Shown piece after piece: positions 24,241 to 32,335 of a stretch of DNA of 53,091 nt. Position 1 is the stretch's first letter. Each line of letters opens with the position of its first letter. A program made the translations under genes and the position numbers. The notes below the pieces were generated by a model. The model made no database searches and was not told the origin of the DNA. It saw only the letters and a program-made list of their open reading frames with translations. Source of the DNA: JAGTVG01 sp964389805 (GTDB taxonomy: Bacteria; Bacteroidota; Bacteroidia; Cytophagales; Cyclobacteriaceae); NCBI GenBank assembly GCA_964389805.1, contig CAYMFU010000271.1:1-53091 (forward strand), given 5' to 3'.

Positions 24241-25800
24241 ATGACTAATCAGGAGAAAATTAATGAGTTAATTGAGAAACGTGCTGAAGCCCGTATGGGC
24301 GGAGGCGAGAAACGTATTGAAAGCCAACATAAGAAAGGCAAATTAACTGCCAGAGAGAGAATCCTGCTATTATTGGATGAAGGTAGTTTTGAGGAGTACG
24401 ACATGTTCGTTACACACAGAACAAAATCATTTGGCATGTGGGATCAGAAATTCCTGTCCGATGGAGTTGTTACAGGTCACGGTACAATTGATGGCAGACT
24501 AATTTACGTATTTTCACAGGACTTCACCGTATTTGGAGGAAGCCTTTCTGAAATGTTCGCTCAGAAAATATGTAAAATAATGGACCAGGCCATGTCAGTT
24601 GGCGCCCCGGTAATTGGACTAAATGACAGTGGTGGTGCCAGGATACAGGAAGGCGTACGTAGCCTGGCCGGATATGCCGAGATATTCCAGAGGAATATAT
24701 TGTCATCTGGAGTAATTCCTCAGATCTCTGCAATTTTTGGTCCTTGCGCTGGTGGTGCTGTATATTCTCCTGCATTGACTGATTTTATAATTATGAGTGA
24801 ACAATCAAGCTATATGTTTGTAACCGGCCCGAAGGTAGTTAAAACTGTAACAGGTGAGGATATTTCGATAGAAGACCTTGGTGGCGCCAATGTGCACTCT
24901 ACAAAATCTGGAATTTCCCATTTTATGGTTGAATCAGAAGAAGAAGGACTACTGCTGATCCGTAAAATGATGAGTTATATCCCTTCAAATAACCTTGAAG
25001 AGCCCCCGATTATTGAAACAAAAGACCCGATAGACAGGCTTGAAGATGAATTGAATGAACTAATTCCTGAAAATCCAAACAAACCATACGACGTCAAGGA
25101 TGTGATACATGCCATCACAGATGAGCATGAGTTTTTAGAAATTCAAAGAAACTATGCAAAAAACATCATAATCGGTTTTGCCCGATTCAACGGAATGCCT
25201 GTTGGTATTGTAGCTAATCAACCGAATTACCTGGCAGGTGTTCTTGACATTGACGCTTCAAGAAAAGCTGCCCGTTTCGTTCGTTTTTGTGACGCATTCA
25301 ATATCCCGATCATAACATTGGTTGATGTCCCGGGGTTTTTGCCGGGTAGTGCACAGGAATTGGGAGGTATCATAATCCACGGGGCAAAATTGTTGTTTGC
25401 ATATGGGGAAGCAACAGTACCAAAGATCACAATCACCCTGAGAAAATCATATGGCGGAGCTCATGATGTAATGAGTTGTAAGCAGTTAAGAGGTGACTTG
25501 AATTATGCGTGGCCTTCTGCTGAAATAGCCGTTATGGGAGCGAAAGGAGCTGTGGAAGTATTGGAAGGCAAAAAATTACGTGAAATTGCCGATAAGGAAG
25601 AACGAAAGAAATTTATTTCTGAAAAGGAAGAGGAATACATTGAAAATTTTGCGAATCCATACCAGGCTGCTAAATATGGATTTATTGACGATATTATTGA
25701 ACCAAGAAATACAAGGTTCAGAATTATCCGGGGATTAAAGATCCTCGCGACCAAAAAGGACTTTAATCCTCCTAAAAAACACTCAAACATCCCATTATAA
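24241..25800 (+). CDS. mmdA: acyl-CoA carboxylase/methylmalonyl-CoA decarboxylase carboxyltransferase subunit
   Basis: This 519-residue carboxyltransferase has the N- and C-domains of the PccB/MmdA family: RMGGGEKRIESQHKKGKLTA near the start, GLNDSGGARIQEGV (near 121-134), GPCAGGAVYSPALTDFI (near 167-183), DVPGFLPGSAQE (near 363-374) and SYGGAHDVMSCK (near 404-415). The enzyme moves a carboxyl group between an acyl-CoA and biotin. Because the next genes encode gamma, biotin-carrier and beta membrane subunits, it is read as the alpha subunit of a sodium-translocating methylmalonyl-CoA decarboxylase. A propionyl-CoA carboxylase role is possible, but no biotin carboxylase gene is here. Confidence 0.9.
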   Translation: MTNQEKINELIEKRAEARMGGGEKRIESQHKKGKLTARERILLLLDEGSFEEYDMFVTHRTKSFGMWDQKFLSDGVVTGHGTIDGRLIYVFSQDFTVFGGSLSEMFAQKICKIMDQAMSVGAPVIGLNDSGGARIQEGVRSLAGYAEIFQRNILSSGVIPQISAIFGPCAGGAVYSPALTDFIIMSEQSSYMFVTGPKVVKTVTGEDISIEDLGGANVHSTKSGISHFMVESEEEGLLLIRKMMSYIPSNNLEEPPIIETKDPIDRLEDELNELIPENPNKPYDVKDVIHAITDEHEFLEIQRNYAKNIIIGFARFNGMPVGIVANQPNYLAGVLDIDASRKAARFVRFCDAFNIPIITLVDVPGFLPGSAQELGGIIIHGAKLLFAYGEATVPKITITLRKSYGGAHDVMSCKQLRGDLNYAWPSAEIAVMGAKGAVEVLEGKKLREIADKEERKKFISEKEEEYIENFANPYQAAKYGFIDDIIEPRNTRFRIIRGLKILATKKDFNPPKKHSNIPL

Positions 25801-25810
25801 TCTGGTTAAT

Positions 25811-26182
25811 ATGATGATTCTAGCTGAAATAAATTGGAGCTATCTTTTAAATGATGGCTTAGTAATAACCCTGGTAGGTTACCTTATTGTCTTCCTGGCT
25901 TTGGTAATGCTGGCTTTTGTTTTCAATGCTATCCCTAAATTATTGGATTACCGGAAAAGACGGGCATTAAAGAAAAAAGGCAAAGAAGCTGCTCTGATCA
26001 ATTCCATGGATCACCTATCCGGGGAAGCCAATGCTGCTATAGGAACTGCAATATTCATGTTTTTCAATGAATTACATGATGAAGAGGATCCGATAATTAC
26101 TATACGGAAAATATCGAAGAGTTACTCTCCATGGAGTTCTAAGATCTATGGCATTACCAGGGGATTAAACAGAAGGTTTTAA
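25811..26182 (+). CDS. OadG-family gamma/delta subunit of the decarboxylase
   Basis: This 123-residue protein has one membrane helix near the N-terminus (about 15-41), then a basic segment (DYRKRRALKKKGKEA) and a soluble tail of about 75 residues. The gamma chain of Na+-pumping decarboxylases anchors the carboxyltransferase to the beta subunit in this way. The tail contains a helix (ANAAIGTAIFMFFNEL) followed by DEEDPIITIRKISKSYSPWSSKIYGI, which is typical of Bacteroidota versions and longer than the short Klebsiella OadG. It starts 10 bases after the carboxyltransferase gene. The identification rests on topology and position. Confidence 0.75.
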   Translation: MMILAEINWSYLLNDGLVITLVGYLIVFLALVMLAFVFNAIPKLLDYRKRRALKKKGKEAALINSMDHLSGEANAAIGTAIFMFFNELHDEEDPIITIRKISKSYSPWSSKIYGITRGLNRRF

Positions 26183-26278
26183 TTAGAATGGCCCGAATGA
26201 TCTGTTCATGAATTATAAAAGGACGATATCATCATTAAAGCAAAATCAATAGACCGATAAAAAAATACTGAAATTCGA

Positions 26279-26698
26279 ATGAAAACATACAAATTTACAA
26301 TCAGTGGCAATAAGTATACAGTGAACATAAAATCGTTCGAAGATAATATTGCAGAAATTGAACTTAATGGAACGCCATATACTGTAGAAATGGAGCAGGA
26401 GATCAAAACTTCCAAGACTCCAAAATTGATAAGGCCAGAAAAACCAGCACAAGAAGCCCCAAGGGAGATACAAAAGGGATCAGGGTTGAGCAAGATAACC
26501 GCCCCATTACCTGGGACAATTTTTAAATTAATAGCTAAGGTAGGCGATGTAGTTAAGAAGGGAGATTCTGTTTTGATCATGGAAGCTATGAAAATGGAAA
26601 ATAATGTTCTTGCTGAAAAGGAAGGAATGGTTAAAAAGATTCTAGTGAAAGAAGGAGATTCTGTTCTACAGGGTGATCTATTAATTGAAATTGAATAA
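26279..26698 (+). CDS. biotin carrier subunit of the decarboxylase
   Basis: This 139-residue protein ends in a biotinyl domain (about 72-139) with the biotin attachment site EAMKMENNV (Lys105). Residues 1-45 form a small beta-rich domain, and a Pro/Ala/Lys-rich linker (about 43-65) joins the two, as in MmdC and other decarboxylase carriers. Biotin is carboxylated by the alpha subunit and delivers CO2 release to the beta subunit. The gene lies 96 bases after the gamma gene, a gap without visible signals, and 6 bases before beta. Confidence 0.93.
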   Translation: MKTYKFTISGNKYTVNIKSFEDNIAEIELNGTPYTVEMEQEIKTSKTPKLIRPEKPAQEAPREIQKGSGLSKITAPLPGTIFKLIAKVGDVVKKGDSVLIMEAMKMENNVLAEKEGMVKKILVKEGDSVLQGDLLIEIE

Positions 26699-26704
26699 TT
26701 TGAA

Positions 26705-28045
26705 ATGAGAAAGCTATTTACGGTTATAGGGATTATCGCCATAATATCGCTGGTGCGGTTATCTTTTGTTAGTGCTGAACACCCGTCTACAACGGATAAG
26801 GACGAGCTCGCGAAGAAAGAAATAACTGTTGACAGGGAATCTGACAGCCTTTCTGAAGCTAAAAAGCCAAGCGGGGCTTTGGAAGGCATTAAGAATTTCT
26901 TCAGTTATACAGGTTTCGCCAATGCCACAATAGGGCATATAGCGATGCTTATTGTTGGGCTGTTCTTTATCATAATTGCTATTGAGTATAATTATGAACC
27001 CTTATTGCTCATTCCAATTGGAACTGGGATAATCATTGGGAACATTCCCTTTGTGCCAGGATTTCAGATTGGAATTTATGAAGAGGGCAGTGTTTTAAAT
27101 TATCTGTATTTTGGTGTCGTAAAAGGTATATATCCTCCATTGATTTTTCTTGGGATTGGCGCTATGACGGATTTTTCTTCGTTGATTTCTAATCCACGGC
27201 TGATGCTTTTGGGGGCAGCCGCCCAGGTTGGGATATTTCTAACATTCCTGGGGGCTTTAATGCTTGGATTTGCTCCGCCAGAGGCAGGAGCTATAGGTAT
27301 TATAGGAGGTGCCGATGGCCCAACAGCCATTTTTATATCATCCCGTCTGGCCAATGGGATAAATTTGCTTCCGGACGGCACTACAGTTAAAAACTTAATT
27401 GGACCTATTGCGATTGCAGCCTATTCTTATATGGCCCTTGTTCCGGTTATTCAACCGCCAATTATGCGTTTGTTGACCAACAAAAAGGAACGGAAGCTTA
27501 GAATGAAACCACCAAGAGCCGTATCGAAAACAGAAAAAATCCTTTTCCCGGTAATAGGCCTTTTACTAACAGGATTTATTTCTCCTAATGCGCTGCCTTT
27601 ATTGGGGATGCTGTTTTTCGGGAATCTCTTGAAAGAATCAACCAGGACAAACAGATTGGCTGATACAGCTAAGAATTCCCTTATCGACATAGTTACCATA
27701 CTTCTGGGCATTACGGTAGGTGCATCAACTCAAGCTGATGTATTCCTTACTCCGGATTCACTACTGATCTTCGCATTGGGTGCATTGTCCTTTATGATCG
27801 CGACGGCTGGAGGACTATTATTTGCCAAGTTCATGAATCTCTTTTTAAAAGGCGACAACAAACTTAATCCATTAATTGGCGCAGCAGGAGTGTCTGCAGT
27901 TCCAGACAGTGCCCGGGTTGTCCAGCATGAAGGACTAAAAGCAGATTCAACGAACCATCTTCTGATGCATGCAATGGCTCCAAATGTATCCGGTGTTATT
28001 GGATCAGCGGTGGCCGCTGGTATTTTACTGAGTTTTTTACTTTAG
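26705..28045 (+). CDS. sodium-translocating decarboxylase beta subunit with exported N-terminal extension
   Basis: This 446-residue polytopic protein matches the OadB/MmdB family: GAMTDFSSLISNPR (near 150-163), IGIIGGADGPTAIFISSRL (near 197-215) and DSARVVQHEG (near 400-409), where the Asp of GGADGPT and the Asn/Ser residues of the re-entrant segments bind Na+. It couples decarboxylation of carboxybiotin to Na+ export. Before the first canonical helix is an unusual N-terminus: a signal-like segment (about 1-24), then about 45 polar, mostly charged residues, then SYTGFANATIGH. The full set of subunits in order implies an active pump. The stop is 35 bases before the minisatellite. Confidence 0.92.
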   Translation: MRKLFTVIGIIAIISLVRLSFVSAEHPSTTDKDELAKKEITVDRESDSLSEAKKPSGALEGIKNFFSYTGFANATIGHIAMLIVGLFFIIIAIEYNYEPLLLIPIGTGIIIGNIPFVPGFQIGIYEEGSVLNYLYFGVVKGIYPPLIFLGIGAMTDFSSLISNPRLMLLGAAAQVGIFLTFLGALMLGFAPPEAGAIGIIGGADGPTAIFISSRLANGINLLPDGTTVKNLIGPIAIAAYSYMALVPVIQPPIMRLLTNKKERKLRMKPPRAVSKTEKILFPVIGLLLTGFISPNALPLLGMLFFGNLLKESTRTNRLADTAKNSLIDIVTILLGITVGASTQADVFLTPDSLLIFALGALSFMIATAGGLLFAKFMNLFLKGDNKLNPLIGAAGVSAVPDSARVVQHEGLKADSTNHLLMHAMAPNVSGVIGSAVAAGILLSFLL

Positions 28046-28080
28046 TAAAACTCCCGTCTGGATATAGAGATTCATTCTGG

Positions 28081-28305
28081 ATCTTGAGCTGTCGCTTGGA
28101 TTTTGAACTTTCGTCAGGGCGCTGAGCTTTCGTCAGGACCTTGAGCTTTCGTCAGGACCTTGAGCTGTCGTCAGGGTGCTGAGCTTTCGTCAGGATTTGA
28201 ACTTTCGTCAGTGCGCTGAGCTTTCGTCAGGCTTTGAACTTTCGTCAGGCTTTGAACTTTCGTCAGGGCGCTGAGCTTTCGTCAGGGCTTTAAGCTGTCG
28301 TCAGG
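28081..28305. repeat. 18-19 bp tandem minisatellite, 12 units
   Basis: Twelve head-to-tail units lie in the 344-base gap 28046-28389, which holds no gene. The consensus is nnnYTGAGCTTTCGTCAGG. Nine units are 19 bp, three are 18 bp. Two frequent types are gcgCTGAGC and cttTGAAC followed by TTTCGTCAGG. The first unit (28081-28099) is degenerate, and 28062-28080 looks like a further decayed unit. In most units YTGA and TCAG can pair around a seven-base loop. The 19-bp period rotates the reading frame and no long frame is open, so it is not coding. It begins 35 bases after the beta-subunit stop. Confidence 0.9.
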
Positions 28306-28389
28306 TTTACCTTTCAGTTTTATCCGCTTTCATTACAAATATAAAAGACAGGTCATGGCCCGGAGACTTATTTAAGAAGCAATTCTTAC

Positions 28390-28836
28390 TTATTCATACT
28401 CCGGGAAATCATTTAAACTCGTGGTAGACCGGTTTTTCTGATCTATCTCCCAGCAAAAATGTTTCAATCCATTGCTTACTCCTATATATTTGACCTTGAG
28501 AGAGTAGCTATAGGCGGCAACCTGATGGATCACTTTCTCATCCAGTTTAGAATCGGGAGATTTACATTCAATCACCATGAATGGATTTCCGGCCGGATCG
28601 AAAATCAATATATCCGATCGCTTCAGAAGTGTATTGTATTTAAGTCCTGATTCAACTTTTATCATTGATTTCGGATAGTGACGTATTTCAATAAGATACC
28701 TGATCAAATGTTGCCTTACCCATTCTTCAGGTGTTAATCTTACGCTTTTTTTTCGTAATATATCAAAAATCACTAATTTGTTCCCGACCTTTTCAATTCG
28801 AAATTCAAACGAAGGAAAGTTCAATTTTTTGTTCAT
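28390..28836 (-). CDS. HSDR_N (type I restriction N-terminal-like) nuclease-fold protein
   Basis: This 148-residue stand-alone domain resembles the N-terminal nuclease part of type I restriction R subunits. The PD-(D/E)xK core is visible as SDILIFDPAGNPFMVIECKSP: Asp74 with Glu89 and Lys91 (approximate numbering). The N-terminus VRLTPEEWVRQHLIRYLIE is also typical. No helicase, specificity or methylase gene is nearby, so it is not a restriction system. These lone proteins are conserved in Bacteroidota and their role is unknown; a DNA-repair or nucleic-acid function is only a guess. The C-terminal FPEYE tail lies next to the minisatellite. Confidence 0.82.
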   Translation of the reverse strand: MNKKLNFPSFEFRIEKVGNKLVIFDILRKKSVRLTPEEWVRQHLIRYLIEIRHYPKSMIKVESGLKYNTLLKRSDILIFDPAGNPFMVIECKSPDSKLDEKVIHQVAAYSYSLKVKYIGVSNGLKHFCWEIDQKNRSTTSLNDFPEYE

Positions 28837-28960
28837 TGCTTAAAATTCCTAAAAAATTATTATGATACCAACATGAATAAAATTATCATTAAAATCCTAG
28901 ATAATGATTATTTTATTCATCAATGGTTCCTATTAACTATTGAATTTATAATTTTAACCT

Positions 28961-29734
28961 ATGAAAACAAGAACGGAGATCGTCAAAGACTGGCTGCCAA
29001 GATACACCGGCACACCTCTTAAAGATTTTGGAAAATATATATTGCTGACAAATTTCCATACCTATTTGGAATTATTTTCAGATATGCATGGAGAAGAAAT
29101 CCAGGGTGAAGGGCGACCTATGCAGACCGTAACAGCTGAAAACATCTCCCTGATCAATTTTGGAATGGGAAGTGCCATGGCAGCAACCATCATGGATCTT
29201 CTTATCGCGATTCGACCAAGGGCGGTGCTCTTCCTAGGTAAATGCGGAGGGCTTAAACGAAAAACAAAACTGGGGGATCTTATCTTGCCCATAGCAGCGA
29301 TACGTGGTGAAGGCACGAGTAATGAGTATTTACCCCAGGAGATCCCGGCCTTGCCTTCTTTTCAACTGCAAAGAGCTGTTTCATCAATGATCAAGAAACA
29401 TGCTTGTGATTACTGGACAGGAACGGTATACTCCACCAACAGAAGAGTATGGGAGCATGATAAACAATTTAAATCTTACCTAAGGATGGCAAGGGCCATG
29501 GCTGTAGACATGGAAACTGCTACTTTGTTTACTGTAGGCTTTAAGAATGGGATCCCGCGTGGTGCGCTATTACTCGTTTCTGACAATCCGATGATCCCTC
29601 ATGGAGTAAAAACGAGTGAAAGTGATAAAAAAGTATCCGATAAATTTCTAAAATTACACCTGCAAATTGGGATAGATGCTTTAAAAGAATTAATATTCAG
29701 CGGTGATTCCGTAAAGCACCTGAAATTTGAATAA
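28961..29734 (+). CDS. amn: AMP nucleosidase
   Basis: This 257-residue enzyme of the nucleoside phosphorylase fold hydrolyses AMP to adenine and ribose 5-phosphate. It is the short Bacteroidota form without the long N-terminal regulatory domain of E. coli Amn. Blocks: ISLINFGMGSAMAATIMDLL (near 63-82), VLFLGKCGGLKRKTKLGDLI (near 89-108), AVDMETATLF (near 185-194) with the substrate-binding Met-Glu pair, and LLVSDNP with the catalytic Asp near 209. The gene lies 18 bases upstream of an SLC13 transporter on the same strand. No promoter match was found upstream. Confidence 0.93.
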   Translation: MKTRTEIVKDWLPRYTGTPLKDFGKYILLTNFHTYLELFSDMHGEEIQGEGRPMQTVTAENISLINFGMGSAMAATIMDLLIAIRPRAVLFLGKCGGLKRKTKLGDLILPIAAIRGEGTSNEYLPQEIPALPSFQLQRAVSSMIKKHACDYWTGTVYSTNRRVWEHDKQFKSYLRMARAMAVDMETATLFTVGFKNGIPRGALLLVSDNPMIPHGVKTSESDKKVSDKFLKLHLQIGIDALKELIFSGDSVKHLKFE

Positions 29735-29752
29735 TTTTTTTTAATATAGTTC

Positions 29753-31540
29753 ATGGCAGAAGCATTTCAACCGTATTTTGTCCTTATTATTCTTTCTCTG
29801 ACCTTCGCTTTGATATATCTTGAGATACTCAGGCCATCCGTCAGTTTTCTGCTTGCGGTTCTGATTTTTACCATAACAGGAATACTGGATACTGAGCACG
29901 TTCTGGCAGGATTCTCTAATAGTTCGATAGCCGTAATTATTCTACTAATTGTGATTACGGCTGCACTTCGTAAAAATTACAGGGTTGAACTGATCTTTGA
30001 CCTGGTATTTAAAAAAGCCAAAACTTACCGGAATTTCTTGATCCGGATGATGGCCCAGGTGGCCATTCTTAGTGCCATGATCAACAATACGGCTGTCGTC
30101 GCATTGATGACTCCCTATGTTTACAATTATGGCAAAAAAAACAATATCGCCCCTTCAAAACTACTGATCCCTTTATCTTATGCAACTATTATGGGAGGGA
30201 TGCTAACACTGATCGGAACATCCACCACACTTGTTTTGAATGGATTTATAACAGAAGCCGGCTTAAGTGAATTGAGGTTTAATGACCTGATCTTTATTGG
30301 CTCGGCAGTAACCATTACTGGAATTGCATTTATCGTATTCTTTGGATTTAAATTGCTCCCAAATCATACTGATTCTCTTCAAAGCTTTTCCAAAAATAAA
30401 AGAAATTACCTGATAGAGACCTGGTTGGATAGCAAGTCGCCATTGATCGGTCAAACCGTTTTAGATGCCGGCCTCCGCAATCTGCAAGGTGTATACCTTG
30501 TCGAGATCCAAAGACATGGAAAAATGATCTCTCCAATTACGCCCCACGAAATCATACAAAAAGATGATGTACTGTTTTTTGCAGGGGATACGACGAATAT
30601 CATGGACTTGATGAATGAACAGAAAGGACTGATTTTACCGGAAAAGGCAAGCGATTACCACCAGGATAAAACTGAAGTGATTGAAGCGGTGGTCGCTGGA
30701 TTTTCCTCCATTATTGCCAAAACGGTAAAGGAATCAAATTTCAGGAACAGGTATGACGCAGCTATAATAGCTATTCACCGAAATGGAGAAAAGATCAGTG
30801 GTAAAATCGGGGATATCGAGATCAATCCAGGGGATGTATTATTATTATATACGGGAAAGGATTTTGGCAACAGAGTTGAATTGTATAAAGATATTTATGT
30901 AATCAACAAGGTCAGGGAGATAGCAGATCCGGGAAGAAAAAAATATTATGCTATTGGATTGATACTATTGGGATCCATTGTTTTATTGATAACTAAGGGA
31001 TTGGCCCTCTTCCCTTCGTTATTAATAATTTTTACAATAATGGTAGGTTTTGGTCTCATAAGTGTACAAGATATTCGGCGAGAACTCGATTTTAACCTGA
31101 TCGGCATTCTTGTATTTTCCCTTGCCATTGGACAGGCTATGATCATTTCCGGTGCAGGAGTTATGGTTGCTGACTGGTTGATCGGATTATTGTCTCCATT
31201 TGGACGGACTGCCATTCTAGTTGGTTTGATGTTAATCACCAATTTACTCACCTCACTCATTGGAAATGTAGGTGCCGTATCGATTACTTTCCCAATAGCA
31301 CTCGGTATCGGTCAAAGCATGGGAATCGATGCTACGCCCTATTTTCTTGGTATTGCCTACGCAGCCTCTGCAGCTTTCATTACACCTTTCAGTTACCAGA
31401 CCAACTTATTGGTTTATGGACCCGGTGGATATAACCTCAAAGATTTTGTCAGGATTGGAGTTCCAGTTACATTAATTTACCTTATTGTTGCTTTCCTTGC
31501 ACTGCTTGTGCTTTATAATAAGGTTTTCATCCCCCTATAA
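29753..31540 (+). CDS. SLC13/DASS-type permease with two TrkA-C (RCK_C) domains
   Basis: This 595-residue membrane protein has two blocks of about six helices each (residues about 5-205 and 390-590) separated by a soluble region with two TrkA-C-like domains (about 215-290 and 305-385; for example LLLYTGKDF). The helical regions carry SLC13/CitT-type text such as MINNTAVVALMTPYVYN and NLLTSLIGNVGAVSITFPIALG. Members of this architecture (as in SAC1-like and Ca-independent sulfate carriers) move sulfate or dicarboxylates with Na+; the TrkA-C domains may bind a ligand. The exact anion cannot be read from sequence. It follows AMP nucleosidase by 18 bases. Confidence 0.88.
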   Translation: MAEAFQPYFVLIILSLTFALIYLEILRPSVSFLLAVLIFTITGILDTEHVLAGFSNSSIAVIILLIVITAALRKNYRVELIFDLVFKKAKTYRNFLIRMMAQVAILSAMINNTAVVALMTPYVYNYGKKNNIAPSKLLIPLSYATIMGGMLTLIGTSTTLVLNGFITEAGLSELRFNDLIFIGSAVTITGIAFIVFFGFKLLPNHTDSLQSFSKNKRNYLIETWLDSKSPLIGQTVLDAGLRNLQGVYLVEIQRHGKMISPITPHEIIQKDDVLFFAGDTTNIMDLMNEQKGLILPEKASDYHQDKTEVIEAVVAGFSSIIAKTVKESNFRNRYDAAIIAIHRNGEKISGKIGDIEINPGDVLLLYTGKDFGNRVELYKDIYVINKVREIADPGRKKYYAIGLILLGSIVLLITKGLALFPSLLIIFTIMVGFGLISVQDIRRELDFNLIGILVFSLAIGQAMIISGAGVMVADWLIGLLSPFGRTAILVGLMLITNLLTSLIGNVGAVSITFPIALGIGQSMGIDATPYFLGIAYAASAAFITPFSYQTNLLVYGPGGYNLKDFVRIGVPVTLIYLIVAFLALLVLYNKVFIPL

Positions 31541-31809
31541 TCTTGTATTGGTATAATTAAGCTGGTGTGATACCTGAATTTCATCCAATCGGATAAAACT
31601 TTTATGTTTTACCTGGCCTAAAGAACTGGAACAACCTATATCAGATAAGTATAAGTAGGTGCAAGTAATTTAAGCCAGGCCACTGGAAACAGTTCAGACG
31701 CTGGATTATGGGGTTTAGGAGAGTTAAACATCTGGCCTCAATAGATATTTGGGAAATATCTTTTAGGTAATTACATCATATTTTGAAATGAAAAAGTTGA
31801 AAGCAAAAA
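31541..31809. other. 335-base intergenic region without a gene, with hairpin-forming segments
   Basis: Between the permease stop and the ExbD gene (31541-31875) I see no open frame. AGATATTT-GGG-AAATATCT (31743-31761) followed by TTT could be a weak terminator for the plus-strand permease. CTGGCC-type elements recur: CCTGGC at 31612-31617, its complement GCCAGG at 31674-31679, and another CTGGCCT near 31734. They could pair over 60 bases. The region is less A+T-rich than other gaps. A structured RNA or 3' UTR is possible but unsupported by any family match. Confidence 0.4.
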
Positions 31810-31850
31810 AAATCCCGCCTGCCTGCGGTAGGCAGGCCTGGGCGGGATTT
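31810..31850 (-). terminator. strong hairpin terminator of the ExbB/ExbD operon
   Basis: AAATCCCGCC (31810-31819) pairs with GGCGGGATTT (31841-31850), and GCCTGC (31821-31826) pairs with GCAGGC (31832-31837) inside, giving a two-part G+C-rich stem. On the minus strand it is followed directly by a run of T (the A run 31804-31812), so it ends transcription from the ExbD side, 26 bases after that stop codon. It would also weaken transcription from the permease side. Confidence 0.85.
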
Positions 31851-31875
31851 ACAAATTGGTTATAGATCTAAAGAA

Positions 31876-32334
31876 CTATAGATCAATTCTTTTTGTTGCA
31901 GAATAGAGTATTTTCCGTGCATTCACTTCTTTTAATTCCTGCTGCACATCAACCACAATGCCCATTTTCACCTCACGGTCAACCTTAAGGGCCATTGTGA
32001 TCTGATCTCTTTCTACTTCAGTTAATTTATCTTTTTCCTCGTTGACAAATTTCTGTATATCGGTAGGTTGCACCAAACGATCATTGATCTGGATCCTGGG
32101 CTCAGCCCCCATATCAGATTGTTTTGGTTTCCCTATGTAAATATAACTAACAAGGGATTTCCTTTCCAATTTATTCAATTCCTTTGCTGCAGGAATTTTT
32201 TGTTCAACAAGAATATCTGATTCCCTGAGAACGGTTGTTACCATAAAAAAGAACAAAAGCATAAAGATTATGTCCGGTAAAGAAGCCGTAGGGATATCCT
32301 GACTTGTACTGGCTTTTTTCTTAAATTTTGACAT
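31876..32334 (-). CDS. exbD: ExbD/TolR family energy-transduction protein (second copy)
   Basis: This 152-residue protein has one N-terminal helix (about 22-39, IFMLLFFFMVTTVL) preceded by the TolR/ExbD motif TASLPDIIF with the conserved Asp near 22, and a periplasmic domain with the MALKVDREVKMGIVVDVQQELK block. ExbD forms with ExbB a proton-driven motor that energises TonB- or Tol-linked transport. It is the last gene of the cluster: two ExbD genes stand one base apart, which is common in Bacteroidota. It ends shortly before a strong terminator. Confidence 0.9.
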   Translation of the reverse strand: MSKFKKKASTSQDIPTASLPDIIFMLLFFFMVTTVLRESDILVEQKIPAAKELNKLERKSLVSYIYIGKPKQSDMGAEPRIQINDRLVQPTDIQKFVNEEKDKLTEVERDQITMALKVDREVKMGIVVDVQQELKEVNARKILYSATKRIDL

Positions 32335-32335
32335 T

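Noticed and set aside
26206..26889. 227-residue minus-strand open frame
   Set aside because: It runs opposite to the biotin-carrier and beta-subunit genes, which have clear motifs. The Ser/Ile/Phe-rich product has no family features and is a shadow of coding DNA.
28081..28305. CRISPR array
   Set aside because: Units are 18-19 bp and directly adjoin each other; there are no spacers and no cas genes in the window.
28390..28836. Restriction-modification system
   Set aside because: Only an HSDR_N-like single domain is present; there is no helicase, methylase or specificity gene nearby.
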